A DNA stretch of 64,000 bases, taken from contig SRSI01000013.1 of NCBI GenBank assembly GCA_005656395.1, positions 1,426,001-1,490,000 of the forward strand, in the 5' to 3' direction. This stretch comes from Strongyloides papillosus (Eukaryota > Nematoda > Chromadorea > Rhabditida > Strongyloididae). Below the pieces are notes generated by a model. That model searched no databases and was not told the origin of the DNA. It saw nothing but the letters and a program-made list of their open reading frames with translations. Below are positions 37,740-50,402 of the stretch, piece after piece. The position numbers and the translations under genes are program-made. Position 1 is the first letter of the stretch. Every line of letters starts with the position of its first letter.

Positions 37740-38446
37740 AAGAAAAGAGGGTAGTTTTCTTTACCGCATGACGGGTAAAATGAATAACGTTTCTTTTTCT
37801 TCTAAAACAACAAAATTAATCAATAAGTTTTTTTATTCTTTATAAATATTAATATAAATGCAAAAATTTATTCATTATGTTAATATGTCGTAATAATTTA
37901 AATATACGGAATTATATTAATAAATGTTTCTTTAATAATATTTTTTAATCATAAAACATTATCTTATCACATGAACAAATTATTTATCATTAGTTTTAAT
38001 CAAGTTTCTTGACAATAAAACCTTTTTCTTGTACACATTTATAATCGCTTTTAAAGATGTTGCTTTATTGTAATTATGCTTCAGTCACAATTATCCAGTA
38101 AAATAAATAATTAAAGTTACTAAATTTAACTTGTCAATGATCAATTGATATTTTAAAGAATAATTGGATATTGTTTACTTAACTTAACAAGTAAAAACAA
38201 TACTTATTTTACATTTTTTATCATTAATTACCCTAAATTAAATTTTAGTTCAATGTCGAAATGTTACATATATAATTTTACAGTACAATACATTCAAGAT
38301 CCACTTAATGTAAAAAAAATTATTTGTTTGTTTTAAATTATACTTTTATTATCACATACATATTATTTTGAAAATAGTTGTTATATACAATTAATGTTTG
38401 TTAAACAAATATATATTATATTTTGTTCTATTGTTGTCTAATTTTT
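37740..38446. other. Intergenic region between anoctamin and FAAH genes
   Basis: Contains the anoctamin 3' UTR with AATAAA at 37919-37924 and probably the FAAH promoter. No further gene or RNA was recognised. Confidence 0.55.
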
Positions 38447-38448
38447 AG
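38447..38448 (+). promoter_or_regulatory. Probable trans-splice acceptor of the FAAH gene
   Basis: The AG of ctaatttttag lies ten bases before the ATG at 38459 and cuts off the upstream part of the open frame. This fixes the start at MGLLLS. Confidence 0.55.
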
Positions 38449-38458
38449 ATATTGCATC

Positions 38459-40204
38459 ATGGGTCTTTTATTATCTATGTTTGCTCCGAAAAGGAAATTG
38501 AAAGAAAAGATTGATAATTATAATCAGGAACGTTATGAGAAATTTAGAGCGTTAAAAGATGAAGTTGATAAGGCTATGAACGAGAATTATGAAATTACTG
38601 GGATACTTGAAAAAGCTGACTACCAAACATTAAAAAGTTTGTTAAGATTTTAAATTATAGATAACGTTATTTTTTAAGGTTTACTATTAAAGGGTGATGT
38701 TACACCTTTAGATGTATTGAATTACTATCAAAGAAATGCTATAATTGCAAATGATGAATTAAATTGTATATGTGAATTTATTGAAAAAAGCAAGGAGATA
38801 GCAATTTACTTAACATCAAAATATAGTAATTACGAGGAAAGAAAGAAGTTACCGCTATACGGATTACCAATTTCAATTAAAGAATGTGAAACCGTTGCTG
38901 GATGTCGTAGTACCCGGGGGTATGGATTCAATTTAGATAATATATCAACTGAAAATGGTGTTGGTATTAAAATATTAATCGAAGCAGGAGCAATTCCTTT
39001 TGTTACGACAAATGTTCCTCAGAGTTTATTAACCTTTACATGTAGTAACCCAATTTATGGTGTAACAAGAAACCCACATAATTTAGATTGTACTCCTGGT
39101 GGTTCCTCTGGTGGTGAAGCTGCCTTAATCGCCAAAAATGGCAGTATTCTTGGAATTGGTGGTGATGTTGGTGGGAGCATTAGAATTCCAGCAGCTTATA
39201 GTGGTATCTGTGGTATTAAACCTAGTCATTTAAGATTTTGTTCCTATCCAGCGGCCGGATCTGTTCCTGGAAGACCATTAATTAATGCTTCCGCTGGACC
39301 AATGTCAAAGTATGTTGATGGATTAATTGATATTTGTAAAACATTCTTTGATGCTTCCACAAAGGAAATAGTTAGAAATACAGATCCATACACTGTACCG
39401 GTTCCATGGGATGAAGAGCAATTCCAAAGCAGAGGCAAAGTAATTACTATTGGTATGTACACATATGATGGTTTTTTTGAATGCCTTCCTGCTGTAAAAA
39501 GAGCTGTCGAGGAAGTAGGAAATAATTTAAAAACAGTAGTGGATGAGGATGGGAAATGTAAATATGTTGTAAAACCATTCACACCACCAGATATACCAAA
39601 AGCTTTTGGAGCATTTTTAAAAGCAGTTAGTGTTGATGGTGGAGAATATCTTATTAATAACTTCAAAAAAGACATTATTCTTCCAGACTATCGAAAAATT
39701 TTATTCTTAATGAATCTTCCAATTTGGATTCGCAAAATGGTGGCTTTTATAACTAAACCTTTCTCTTATCGTTTCTCACTTATTGCTTCTTCTGTTCCAA
39801 CATCTACAAGTGATTTGAGAAAGACATATGAATTTATTGAAAGGTATCGTTATCAATTCATTGAAGCAATGATGAATGATAATATTGATGTTTTGTTACT
39901 TCCGCCAAATGGTACTCATGCTATGGCACATGATATGCCATTAGAAATGATTCCTGTAATGAGTTACACAGGAGTATTCAATTTACTTGATTTTGCTGCT
40001 GGTGTTGTTTCAACATCAAAAGTCGATGAGAATGATATTGCAAATTTAGTGGACTATGAAATAAATGATAGATATAATATGTTAGCGAAGAAAATAGGAA
40101 AGTATGGTCTTGGATTACCGTTAGGAGTTCAGGTTGCTGCACCACCATATAAAGAAGAAACTATATTAAGAATAATGAAAGACATTGAGTCATCATTACA
40201 TTAA
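38459..40204 (+). CDS. Fatty-acid amide hydrolase (amidase signature family)
   Basis: Predicted 567 residues, near the 579 of mammalian FAAH, from exons 38459-38636 and 38679-40204. The Ser-Ser-Lys triad is intact: K127 in LPISIKE, S202 in GGSSGGEAA and S226 in GDVGGSIRIP. The spacings (75 and 24 residues) equal those of the mammalian enzyme (K142, S217, S241). It should hydrolyse N-acylethanolamines or related fatty amides, ending endocannabinoid-type lipid signals. Mammalian FAAH has an N-terminal membrane helix; here only a short MGLLLSMFAP precedes a charged helix, and the first residues fit an N-myristoylation site (Gly2, Ser6). C. elegans has several FAAH genes, so no numbered symbol is given. 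Confidence 0.93.
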
Positions 40205-42429
40205 ATGCGACTTTTTTATTCTTTTTCGAATTTATTTTCAACCTTGAAAATTATTTTAAATCAACTTTTCAATTGAAAAACTTTTCTTTTATGTTCCCAT
40301 CTTTATTTTTTTAAAGACATTATGATAAAAATAGTATTTGGTTGTCGCACAAGTTTTGTCGTTTTTTTACAGAAACTTTAAAACCATCTAATTTAAATTT
40401 GAGAATTACTTGTAATCTATTATCCTTTATTATTTAAACTTGACTTTATTTAGTAGATACTTTATAGATTATAGACGTGACAAATTTCTCTATATTTTTG
40501 AAGAAAATTTCAAAAAAATCAAGATTTACCTCGTCAACTGTTCTGAAGCTTCTTCCATTATATTCTTTTAATATTTTGCGATTTTATCTAAAATTTTTTT
40601 GTCTCTTTTTGAAGTGATGATATATTAAAGGTCATCGGAAATAGTTTTTAGATACCAGGATTTCAAAAAACCTTCATTAAAATCAGAAGCCCTACAAATT
40701 TATATTCTACCTTCAAGACTTAATTCTCTATCTCAAATCTTAGAAAATAATATTTGCATTTTTCAAACATATGCCACATATTTTCCCAATACTCTACATA
40801 GTTTTTTTGAAGTTTCAGTTGCATTATGCTTTAATTGAAGCTCGTGGGAAATACAATGTCAAGAATAACTCTTAACTATATTCATGTTTTAGAAAAAAAA
40901 ATGTAACATATATAGTATTACAAATTATAAAGTTAAGAAGTGGTGCTATCTAATTATTATGATAATTAAATTTTTTATCATTTGTACTTATATTTTAGGA
41001 TGACATAAATTTAGGTTAAAAAAATGACAAAACTTAAGTGACAACCTAATACTAACACAATTTATAAACAACTTAACAAAATAGAAAATTGAAACATTTT
41101 AGTGAAAAATTAAGACCGTAAATTCAGGTAGTTTATCCAAATAGTTATATTTTTATAAAAATAGATGTGTCATGCTCATCATTTTTATGGTTATTTAAAT
41201 TCTTAAGTACCCAAAATTATTATCTTTAGTAATTTTTTTTAAAAAATGCTTCGTAATGCTTATAATTCTGTAATATTGGTTTTCAAGAAAGATCACTAAA
41301 TATTTTATGTAAAACAAATTAGGTACCACATATATATAATATTAAAAAATTGTTTAATATGAAAAGATCTATAAACACTTACTCAGTTAAAATAATATGT
41401 GTCGCACCTTGTATGTAAACAATAATTTAACCATTAATTTTTTACATTAAAAACTTTATTTCAATACTCACTACTATAAAATAACTGTTAATTAATTTCT
41501 TTAGTTTGTAAAATGTACTTTATAAGGAAAAATTATATGAAAAACTAGTCTTAATTTGATTTTCATAAAAATAAATATTGAACATTGTCTTTTAATTTCT
41601 TTACCAAAAATGATGACATCATCTACTAAAAGTTTAATAATACTAAATACTTTTATTAATGAAAAGGAAGCAGAGCTTAATTTTTGTTAATTATTCATTT
41701 TTTTGTAATATACAAAAATATAGTTGAATTATGTAGTAATGAAAATTGAAATTCGGTAAAGTATAATGGAATGTTATGAAAAAATAAAAACTTTGTAAAC
41801 GTCAAATTTTTCTAAAAATATAATCTTAGAAAAGATTTATTTCAAAAATAAATTGACAACAAACTACTTTTAAAAATTATTTAATACCTTAAGAACCAGA
41901 TTTTAGATATAACTATGGTGCAAAAATTTCAAACATAATAAAATATTATTATGCAGTTATTAATAGATTTCTTATTTGTTTAATTATTATTAATATCAAC
42001 ATTGTTAAAATTTTATGAAAAATTAAGAAATATTTTATGTGGCAAATTTTATCAATACTTCTTTAATTTTTTATATTTGTCCATTTACATAAAAATCACT
42101 GCAAATGTTTTAAATAAATATTGTTCTTTAAAAAAGTTTACAAAATTTAAAATATAATCAAGTGTTTAATTTAAAAATTTTTCTGTCAAGTTTTGAATAT
42201 ATTTATCAGACAATAATAAAGATCGTAAATTTCATCGTAAAACTGTTACTTAAAAAATACCTATGGAAATTATTACTTTTAAATTTTAATCATCATTGTT
42301 TACCGTAAAATATTAATGGAATGATATAATTGATAATATTGGTGACGAAAAAGTAGACAATGAGTATTTTACTGAAAATACCAACACCATATTCTAATTT
42401 CTTTCTCAATTTAGAACATTTAAAAGCAA
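40205..42429. other. Convergent intergenic region, no supported gene
   Basis: About 2.2 kb between the FAAH stop and the 3' end of the minus-strand orphan gene. Scattered short frames with no protein pattern; no RNA gene or repeat recognised. Confidence 0.5.
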
Positions 42430-43198
42430 TCATGGTTCTACCGCTTTGTATGTATCTTTTATTTTTTGATACTCAATTATAAGTTTCCATACATCATAAA
42501 TTGTAGGATTCTCAAGTTTAATTGTGTTTTTTGGATTATGAAGATGGTAAGAAACCATAAATAAATATAAATCTGGGTCATTATTCATACCCCTTAGAAC
42601 TGGAAATATTTCAAAAAAGTCTGCATATTCCATTCCATAAGTTATCTCACTAAATTTATGGTACAATTCAGTTTCTCTAAAAAACAATAATATTATTTGT
42701 ATTTGTACTTTAAACATACTTTTCACCTCTAGACTTGTAATACTCTTCATATGCTCTAATTCTAGCAGTTAAATTTGTTGCTTCATCTATTGAACTAAAG
42801 TTAAGAAATTCTTTAATCTTCTTTATTGCATAAGGACTTATACATGTAATTTTATCAATCATTGGTTTTATTCTATCAGTTCTTGGATCAAAATTTCCTG
42901 GTTTATTATAAATATACAAACTTCTTATATCATTAGGAGCTTTGATTCGATGAAGTAACTCAAATACTAAACATCTTTTATTATTTATATTTCTATTATC
43001 AATAATTTGATTTAAAGAAAGATTTTCTATTGACAATAAATGGTTGACACTTTCCTCATCACTTGAATCATAATTCGATGATATAGTATAAAAATATATA
43101 CTACTACAATTGCTACTTTTATCATGATTTTTATTAGTGCCTCTTTCAATCATTCCATTAGCTTTCTTTGAGATAACTGTAGAATTTGAATTAGACAT
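42430..43198 (-). CDS. Uncharacterised protein, no family recognised
   Basis: Predicted 241 residues from exons 43198-42720 and 42676-42430; the 43-base intron has a good donor (gtatgt) and acceptor (ttgttttttag) and keeps frame. The product is soluble in appearance: a Ser/Asn-rich start, an acidic DSSDEES patch, then a region with PRTDRIKPMIDKITCISPYA, RIRAYEEYYKSRGEK and EYADFFEIFPVLRGMNNDPD that looks like a folded, helical domain. I recognise no family. The frame is open up to an ATG at 43237, which would add a hydrophobic start (MTFLFLGFLYLL). A probable trans-splice AG at 43220-43219 would remove it, so I chose the ATG at 43198. Codon use and splice structure argue for a real gene. Confidence 0.65.
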
Positions 43199-43218
43199 TT
43201 TTAACAGGTACAAAAAAC

Positions 43219-43220
43219 CT
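43219..43220 (-). promoter_or_regulatory. Possible trans-splice acceptor of the orphan gene
   Basis: On the minus strand the sequence ttcttatttttag ends here, 20 bases before the ATG at 43198. If used, it removes the upstream in-frame ATG at 43237 and with it a possible signal peptide. Confidence 0.4.
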
Positions 43221-43237
43221 AAAAATAAGAACGTCAT

Positions 43238-46200
43238 ATTAAAATACTATTTATATCTGATGTTTATTCTCTACTATTGTGACGATAATTCAATAAAAAG
43301 TTATATCTCAATAAAATAATAAAAAAATTAATATACTAATAATATTATGAATGATGAAATAGAAACAAAATTATAGCAGATATAGTTATTGAAAATATAA
43401 ATTCTAAAGAGTTATTCTTTGAAAGGATATTGAAAAGAGAAAAAAAAATTTAAAGTGCATTAATATTCTTTTAAATACAGTTAAAAAGTAGTTTTATGGC
43501 AATATTTTTATTGAAGTTAATTTTATTAAAAATAAATGTACTTTTTATGGTAAAAAAATCTTTTTTTTGATTTTTAGCAAACTGGAAGTAAATGTCCCAA
43601 CATTAGTAGGACTTTTTTCAAATTCATGTTATAAAATATTTAAAAACAATATGAAAAATAATTTTTTAAAGTAAATAAGATAAAAATAATTTTGATGGTA
43701 TATGGTTTTGTAAAATAAGAAGATAAGTGCTTCTTAATTAAGATATTAAGATGTAATACAAAGTGTGACTTAGAACAAAAAAATGCTACTGCTTAGAAAA
43801 TATAAAAAGTATTTGAAGGATTTTAATTTGTTTTGTAAATAAAAGTCTTTAAAAATGGAAACGTTTTCTACCAAGATATTATATATACTAAATAAATTTT
43901 ATACCTTTACAATAATAAAAATATTACTATATGAATCAACAAAGACTGTTTCCTTTTTTAAATAAACGTTCGGTGTGAAAATAAATGATAACGACATAAT
44001 GACATAAATTAAGCGTCATTTTAGTAAGATAATTACTATCACCTTAAAGTTTAACAGTAATTAACATTGAAATAAACAAGTGGTAGAAGTACAATTTCTA
44101 AGAAAATATTATTAAAAATAATAATAATTATTACGTAATAGGTAAAAGTAAACAACAGCTAAAAATAATGTTATATAACTTTTAAAAATAAGTCTCCTCC
44201 ACGTCGATCATTTTTTTAATGAGTGGTTTAAAAATTGTTTAAATTCTTCACTGTTCGTATATTTCCATGAATTTTTTATGAAAAAGAGACATTTTTACAA
44301 AATGTTTATGTCATATTATAATTGATGATCATAAATACATTTTAACACAAATTTACAAATATAAAATAATTATGAATTTATCAGAATTTTTTATTATTTA
44401 ATTTGCTTTTTATATTTATAACGTCAATTCTCTCTTATAAAATAATAATTATGTTGTACTTATCTTAAAGCTTTTGTTTTATTTTTTTTTTTATATATTT
44501 ATCAAGAATAAACATAAAAACTGTATTTATTTATTTGAAAAAAGTGTTTATAACAATGTACTCAGAAGTTAGAATTTTCTAGAAAAAGATAATTTTCTTC
44601 AAAATTAATAAAAGGTTAATTAAACTTATTATTAGAATGTATATTATTGTGTTCTTCATTTTATTTTTATTTTAAAAACAAATATGTTTCCTTAACAACT
44701 GTTTTTATAAAATAGATAAAATAAAAATTACACTTTTGAAAATTGTAACTTTTATGTCTTCAGTAAAATTTAAAAAAAGAAATCATTTTATATAATATTT
44801 CAACAATTATTATAATTTAGAAAAAATACTTTTGCACAATAATTTTTTATCTCCCCTCTTTCAAAACCTTTTGATATTTTATATATACAACAATATCGAT
44901 AAACTAAAGATAAAAATTATAATGTTCAAGATATGAAGCAAAAAAAACAATTGATAAATGTCTAGTTTCTTTGAAGTTATAATTTTTTTATGCCATATTT
45001 TATGTATATTAAAACATGTCACAGTGTTGTATTAAATAAGATAATATTACTTGTATATCATAAAGGAGACTCCTCACATTATTTCATATGTCCATTCACT
45101 TAACATAATGGTAATCGGATCGGCATGCATAAGTTATTGGTAGTTTATTAAAAAATATTCTACCTTATTACTGTAAAGTATATGAGTAATTACCAGATTT
45201 TTGAAATTTTTTATTCATCGCAATTATGTAAGTAGGCTTTAAAGAATATCATAAGATTACAATATATAAAATTATGATGTATATAAGCAGAAGGATAGGT
45301 GTACCAATTGGTAACTTGTTTTTGGAAGGTCCTGCTCCTAACAACATTTATATTTTAAAATAATTCTTGTAATTCATTTTGTTAGTGTATATTATTATTA
45401 TTATTAGTGGTAATAAGCAATATAATATATATAAATGTATATTATTTTGCAGTTATCATAATAAAGTTAAAATGTTGCGGTATACAAAGTTTTGAAATAT
45501 ACTAATTTTTAGAGAATGATCTTTAAAACTGTCATAGAGTTAAATGATCAATCTTTTGTTAATTTAACTGATCTATTATTTGCTATAAGAAAAGTTACTT
45601 ACATTATTATTATTTTATTTTTCTTTATGTTCTTTTTACAGACAATGTGACAAATTGCGTCAAAATAATATAATAAAAGAAATTTTTATTTTTAAATAAA
45701 TGCTTGATTTTTTGCAAGAAAAGAATATTTTTACCCGATACCTTTAAATTGACATTTTTTGAGGTTGGAGCTTTAAGACTAGTTTCATTATCAAAAATTT
45801 CAATTACCTCCTATATCTTCATGATTAATTAAAAATATTTTTAATTATTCTTATGTTTCGTATTGTTTCATTAAAATATATACAAATATATTTTATATAT
45901 TTTTTACCATTATAATTATATGGTAATTAGATAGTATATTTGTTTAGCGTAACAAAATGCCTGATACATTTTATATATTGTTATTTGATTAACAATACCA
46001 TTTACTTTCCACATTGATCTTACATTATATATATCCTTCTCTATAATTTTAAAAAATGTTTGACATTGTCATTTATTGAAAAAAGTTTAAATATTAAATA
46101 TGGGGCATTTTCACTTAATATATGCTACTTTTCTCATTTTAAGTAATTTTTAATACCAATTGCAGTTTTGTTGTCCACAGATATGTATATTATGTATATA

Positions 46201-46631
46201 TACAGGTAGAGGAGATATATTATATGATTATAAAAGTAAAGATTATTCGCATTAGATTATATTACATATTAACTTTGATATTTGAGTTATAGAGAGTATA
46301 TTTTACCTCGTGACAGTAACTTTTATTCATTTGTTCCTTAACATTTAAAAGTTAATTAAAAATTACAGGACTATATCTTTTGTAGGGGCACCGATTTGGA
46401 TATATTATTTGCAATACTTATCTTATTATTCAAGTACATCTACTTAATAAACTTTATATACATTCAAAATTTTCCTCTATTATCTTTTGATATTAAATTA
46501 ATTTGTATATATCGATATTGTATATTTAAAGTTTTAGATCTTCTATAGTTAATATTAAATTATTTTTTATAGAAAACATTTTATTTATCTAAATTTTTTA
46601 TTTAATGTATATTTTGGTTTTTTTTATCAAC
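43238..46631. other. Intergenic gap with diverging genes, no supported gene
   Basis: About 3.4 kb between the starts of the orphan gene (minus) and the FN3 gene (plus). It contains the 12-base palindrome taccaattggta at 45302-45313. No coding frame or RNA was recognised. Confidence 0.5.
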
Positions 46632-46633
46632 AG
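46632..46633 (+). promoter_or_regulatory. Probable trans-splice acceptor of the FN3 gene
   Basis: The AG of tttttatcaacag abuts the ATG at 46634, so the leader would be joined directly to the start codon. Confidence 0.5.
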
Positions 46634-49600
46634 ATGAGCCTAAATTACCCTTACATCAAATATATATGTCTTGTTCTGTTGATTTTTAGTGTAAGTTTAA
46701 ATCTTTTTTATATTTTTTATATACTTTTTTCTTTTAGGAAATTGCCTCAGTCAAAGGTTCAATTTTTCTTGATTGGACTACCAATATTCCTGATGACTTA
46801 AATGTACTACACTATCAATTAGATTATACTCCAAATGTTGGAGAACCACCACCAAAATCTATTTTTCCTATTCGTTACACGAATACCGTTATTAATAATA
46901 CTCTACCAGCTCATGATTATAAAATAAGTCTTGTTGCTGTTTTGGCTGATGGAGCCCATATTCCTTTAATAAATAAATATATTCCCTCAAGTCCATATCC
47001 ACCAATTTACAGAAATATTTCAACAGCACCTACAGAAGCAATAATTGAATACGAACCACCACAAGGACAAGCTGTAACATATTACATTGAATATTTTCCA
47101 TCAAATAACGAGGATTTATCTAATTACGTTGAGACTCAAGCAACAATCGTTCGCTTGAAGGGTTTATTACCAAAAACCTTATATATCATACGCCTATATT
47201 CAGTTTACAAAGGAATGCCATCTGATACGTTTAATGAAGAAAGTTTCATGACTAAAGGTTTGTTATTTTACCTCATTTTTTTAACCACTTTAGACTATGT
47301 TTATATAATTAAGATAATATCATATTATCTTTTTAAATAATCATTCAATAGTGTTTACTTTTTCTCATTATACAATAACCGACTAATTTTTGTACTTGTA
47401 AAATTCATAAATACCACTAAGGGTTTAAAAATTTCCCAATATTACATTTTTCAACCCATTAAAAATAGGTTTTTAACAAAATCTAAGTTAAATCATTAAA
47501 TAAGCATTATTTACTTTTAAAGTGCATTAAATCTTAAGTAAATACTATTAATTAAATTGCTTATTTTTAAATACACTAAAGATTTTTTTAAAATAGATGA
47601 GGTAAAATGCAAGACAATGAGACTTAAAAAAACCTTTACAAATTTAATATTTTTATACTTTTTTGTTTTACCATTATGTAAATAATATTAATTTTTAAAT
47701 AATATTTAGGAATTCAAAGTAAAGGAAAAGAGAATGAAAAAGTACTATTTGGTATAAAAACTCTACCACCATTCTTTAAACCAATACAAACAACACCACA
47801 AAAAAATGGTATTGATCAATCTCAAACATTAAGTCCATCATTCTTCGTCCAACAGGCTAAAGAATTTTTTGCAACATCAACAACACCCCAGCCACCTCCT
47901 GCAACACTTAAACCATTCTCATTTGACACTCTTAACTTTAAAAAAGAATTTTCGCAATTATTTACTGTCCCTTCGTCACCTTACGAAATAACAACACAAC
48001 AATCTACAATACTTGCTAGTAGTAGTACATTAAATTATCCGGATTTTACAAAACCTGATTATTTTAACCCACAGACAAATAATTGGAATTTCAAGACACC
48101 TTCAAAAAATAATAATAATTCAACATCTAATTTACTTTTTACAACAATTTCCTCATCAAGTGATACTTCAACAATACCCACTATAACAACAAAAACTTTA
48201 ACAACTAAAATGTTGACATCTTCACTTCCATTACAAACAACAATACAAACAACAACAAATACTGTTAAATCAGAGGAGATAATAGATCTTGAGAATGTTA
48301 AATTTAACAATAAAAATACAGTTAAATTTAACAAAGTTTCTAGTAGTAATAATAGTATGAATCATCAAAATGAGGTAAAAAAGGTAGATGAAAATATTCA
48401 GGAGGAGAATGAAGAAGATATTATTTTTGAAGATAAGAATGAATTTTTATCATCAACACCAACAACTACTACTACATTGGAACCATTGGCAATTGGTAAT
48501 ACAGTTACTTTTCAATTAACAGAATCCGGAGAATTAAATTTAGAGAAGGATGGTGATAATCTTATTGTAAAGTGGGAAAATCCAGAAACAATATTATGTG
48601 ATACATATATTGCTAATTTAACTTACTTAACCAATAACAAAGAGTCAGTTATTGAGACAACCAATGACAACGAAGTTAAATTTAAATTTCCTGAGGTTGA
48701 CAAGGCACTCATAACTATCTATTGTTCTTATGACGGTGTTATTGTTAATACATGGTTAGCACAAAGAATTAGTGATTTTACAAAACCTAAGCCTGTTGAA
48801 TATTTTAAGGTAACCTCAATATCGACGGATGAATTTTATTTATCAAGTGTCAACTTAACATGGAATAATATTTATAAAAATTCTGATAAGTATTATAATA
48901 TCATGATATCATATAGTTATGGAAAGACATCACAAAATAAGAAAACTGTAGTTGTCGAACAAGGGAATTATGTTGTTATTGATAAATTAAATCCAGCAAC
49001 GTTATACACGTTTACTATTAAGAATATTTCTAGTGAATTTAGTAATTTATCAAGTAAAGCTCGTGGACTTCGACAACTTACGCGTAAGAATAAGATAATT
49101 TAAAATATTTTTAATCATTCTTTTTTTAGCACCCGTTATAACATCAACAGTCTATCCTGGTCAAATATCATCTACCTCGATTAACATTAACTTTGGAGAG
49201 TCAGATCCTGAACATCTCTTTGATAGTTATGAACTTATTTTTGTCTCATCCACCAAAAATGTTACAAAATCCGTTAAGAAAGATGAAGAGAAGTCATTTA
49301 CATTTAATAAATTAATCCCAGGAAAAACATATACCTTTATTTTATATACTATTTATAAAAGTATAAAAAGTAGACCTGTAATAAGTAAAGTCACAACTTG
49401 TAAGTTACCTTTTTTCTTAATTTTTTAATACTTTGTTGTAGATCCATTAAAAGTTTCAAAATTATATCCAATTTTGGGTGCTGGGTATGCATCTTTATAT
49501 TGGGAGAATGAAAATATTGGTTGTAGCACCACAAAATACCGTTTAAGGTAATATATTAATAGTATTACACTATAATTCTTACTTTTCTTTTTAGTTACGT

Positions 49601-50402
49601 CACTGAAACAAAGAGTGGAGATCGTAAAACTGCTACAGTTTTATTAAAAGATGTCACTAAACATCGTTTCGAAGAATTAGATTATGATCTTTACTATACA
49701 TTTACAATAACAATTATAATGGGTGAAGGGAACGCTGAAGCTGAGTCGGAGTCTGAGACAATAACTGTTATCATAAAACAATACACAAGTAATCCACCAT
49801 CGTTAAGAAGACAAGGGATGCGTGAATTAAATGTGGCATTTGATAATGATAGAAGTTTTAACACTGATACAAACGGTAATGTAGATAATTATGCTATTAT
49901 TGTAACAGAAAATTTATCAAGTACAGAGGATGAGTATGATCTAAAGACATGGTTTGATGTTAAGGCTGAAGAGAAATGGACATCATATCGTGCTTCTCCA
50001 TCCACCTACAACCCTTTTAAGAATGGCGTAAAAAAGGCTAGTTTCGTCATTGGTGAAGAGGAATGTGATAAGAGAAAGCTAAGTGAACCAGTAAGTTATT
50101 ATAATTTGCCCTTTTTAAAAATGATAAAAATATTTTTCTAGTATTGTAATGGTGCATTAAAATCAAATGTTGATTATTATGTTAAGATAAGAGCATATAC
50201 AGAGAGGAATGTCGCAATTGAAACAGAATGGGTTTCAGTACATGGGACCGTTGATGAAGATTCACCAAAAGAGGTAACTAAAAGGTTACCATGTCATATG
50301 TACTTAAATGGATGTCCGAGAAATCATTCATCTGGAAGGTTTTCTGTAAAAGTCAATCAAATCAATATTATTATCATGATACTATTGTTATTTGTGATAT
50401 AA
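46634..50402 (+). CDS. Fibronectin-III cell-surface protein with RPTP (R3-type) ectodomain, no phosphatase domain
   Basis: Predicted 1,027 residues from exons 46634-46690, 46738-47257, 47710-49083, 49130-49399, 49442-49547, 49595-50090 and 50142-50402. A signal peptide (residues 1-19) leads to about two FN3-like modules, then a Ser/Thr/Asn/Pro-rich, probably O-glycosylated linker (about 215-450), then about four more FN3-like modules to about 830. The last region has the features of R3 receptor tyrosine phosphatases (DEP-1, PTP-10D): NYAIIVTE, WTSYRASPSTYNPF, SFVIGEEEC and YCNGALKSNVDYYVKIRAYT. The protein then ends in a hydrophobic tail (INIIIMILLLFVI) with no cytoplasmic part, as in GPI-anchored proteins. 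No phosphatase exon lies in the next 1.8 kb. Exon 4 codes for one FN3 module between phase-1 introns. The role could be adhesion or decoy ligand binding; that is inference. Confidence 0.82.

Noticed and set aside
39244..39675. Minus-strand open frame of 143 codons
   Set aside because: It is the antisense shadow of the FAAH active-site exon and has no splice or start context.
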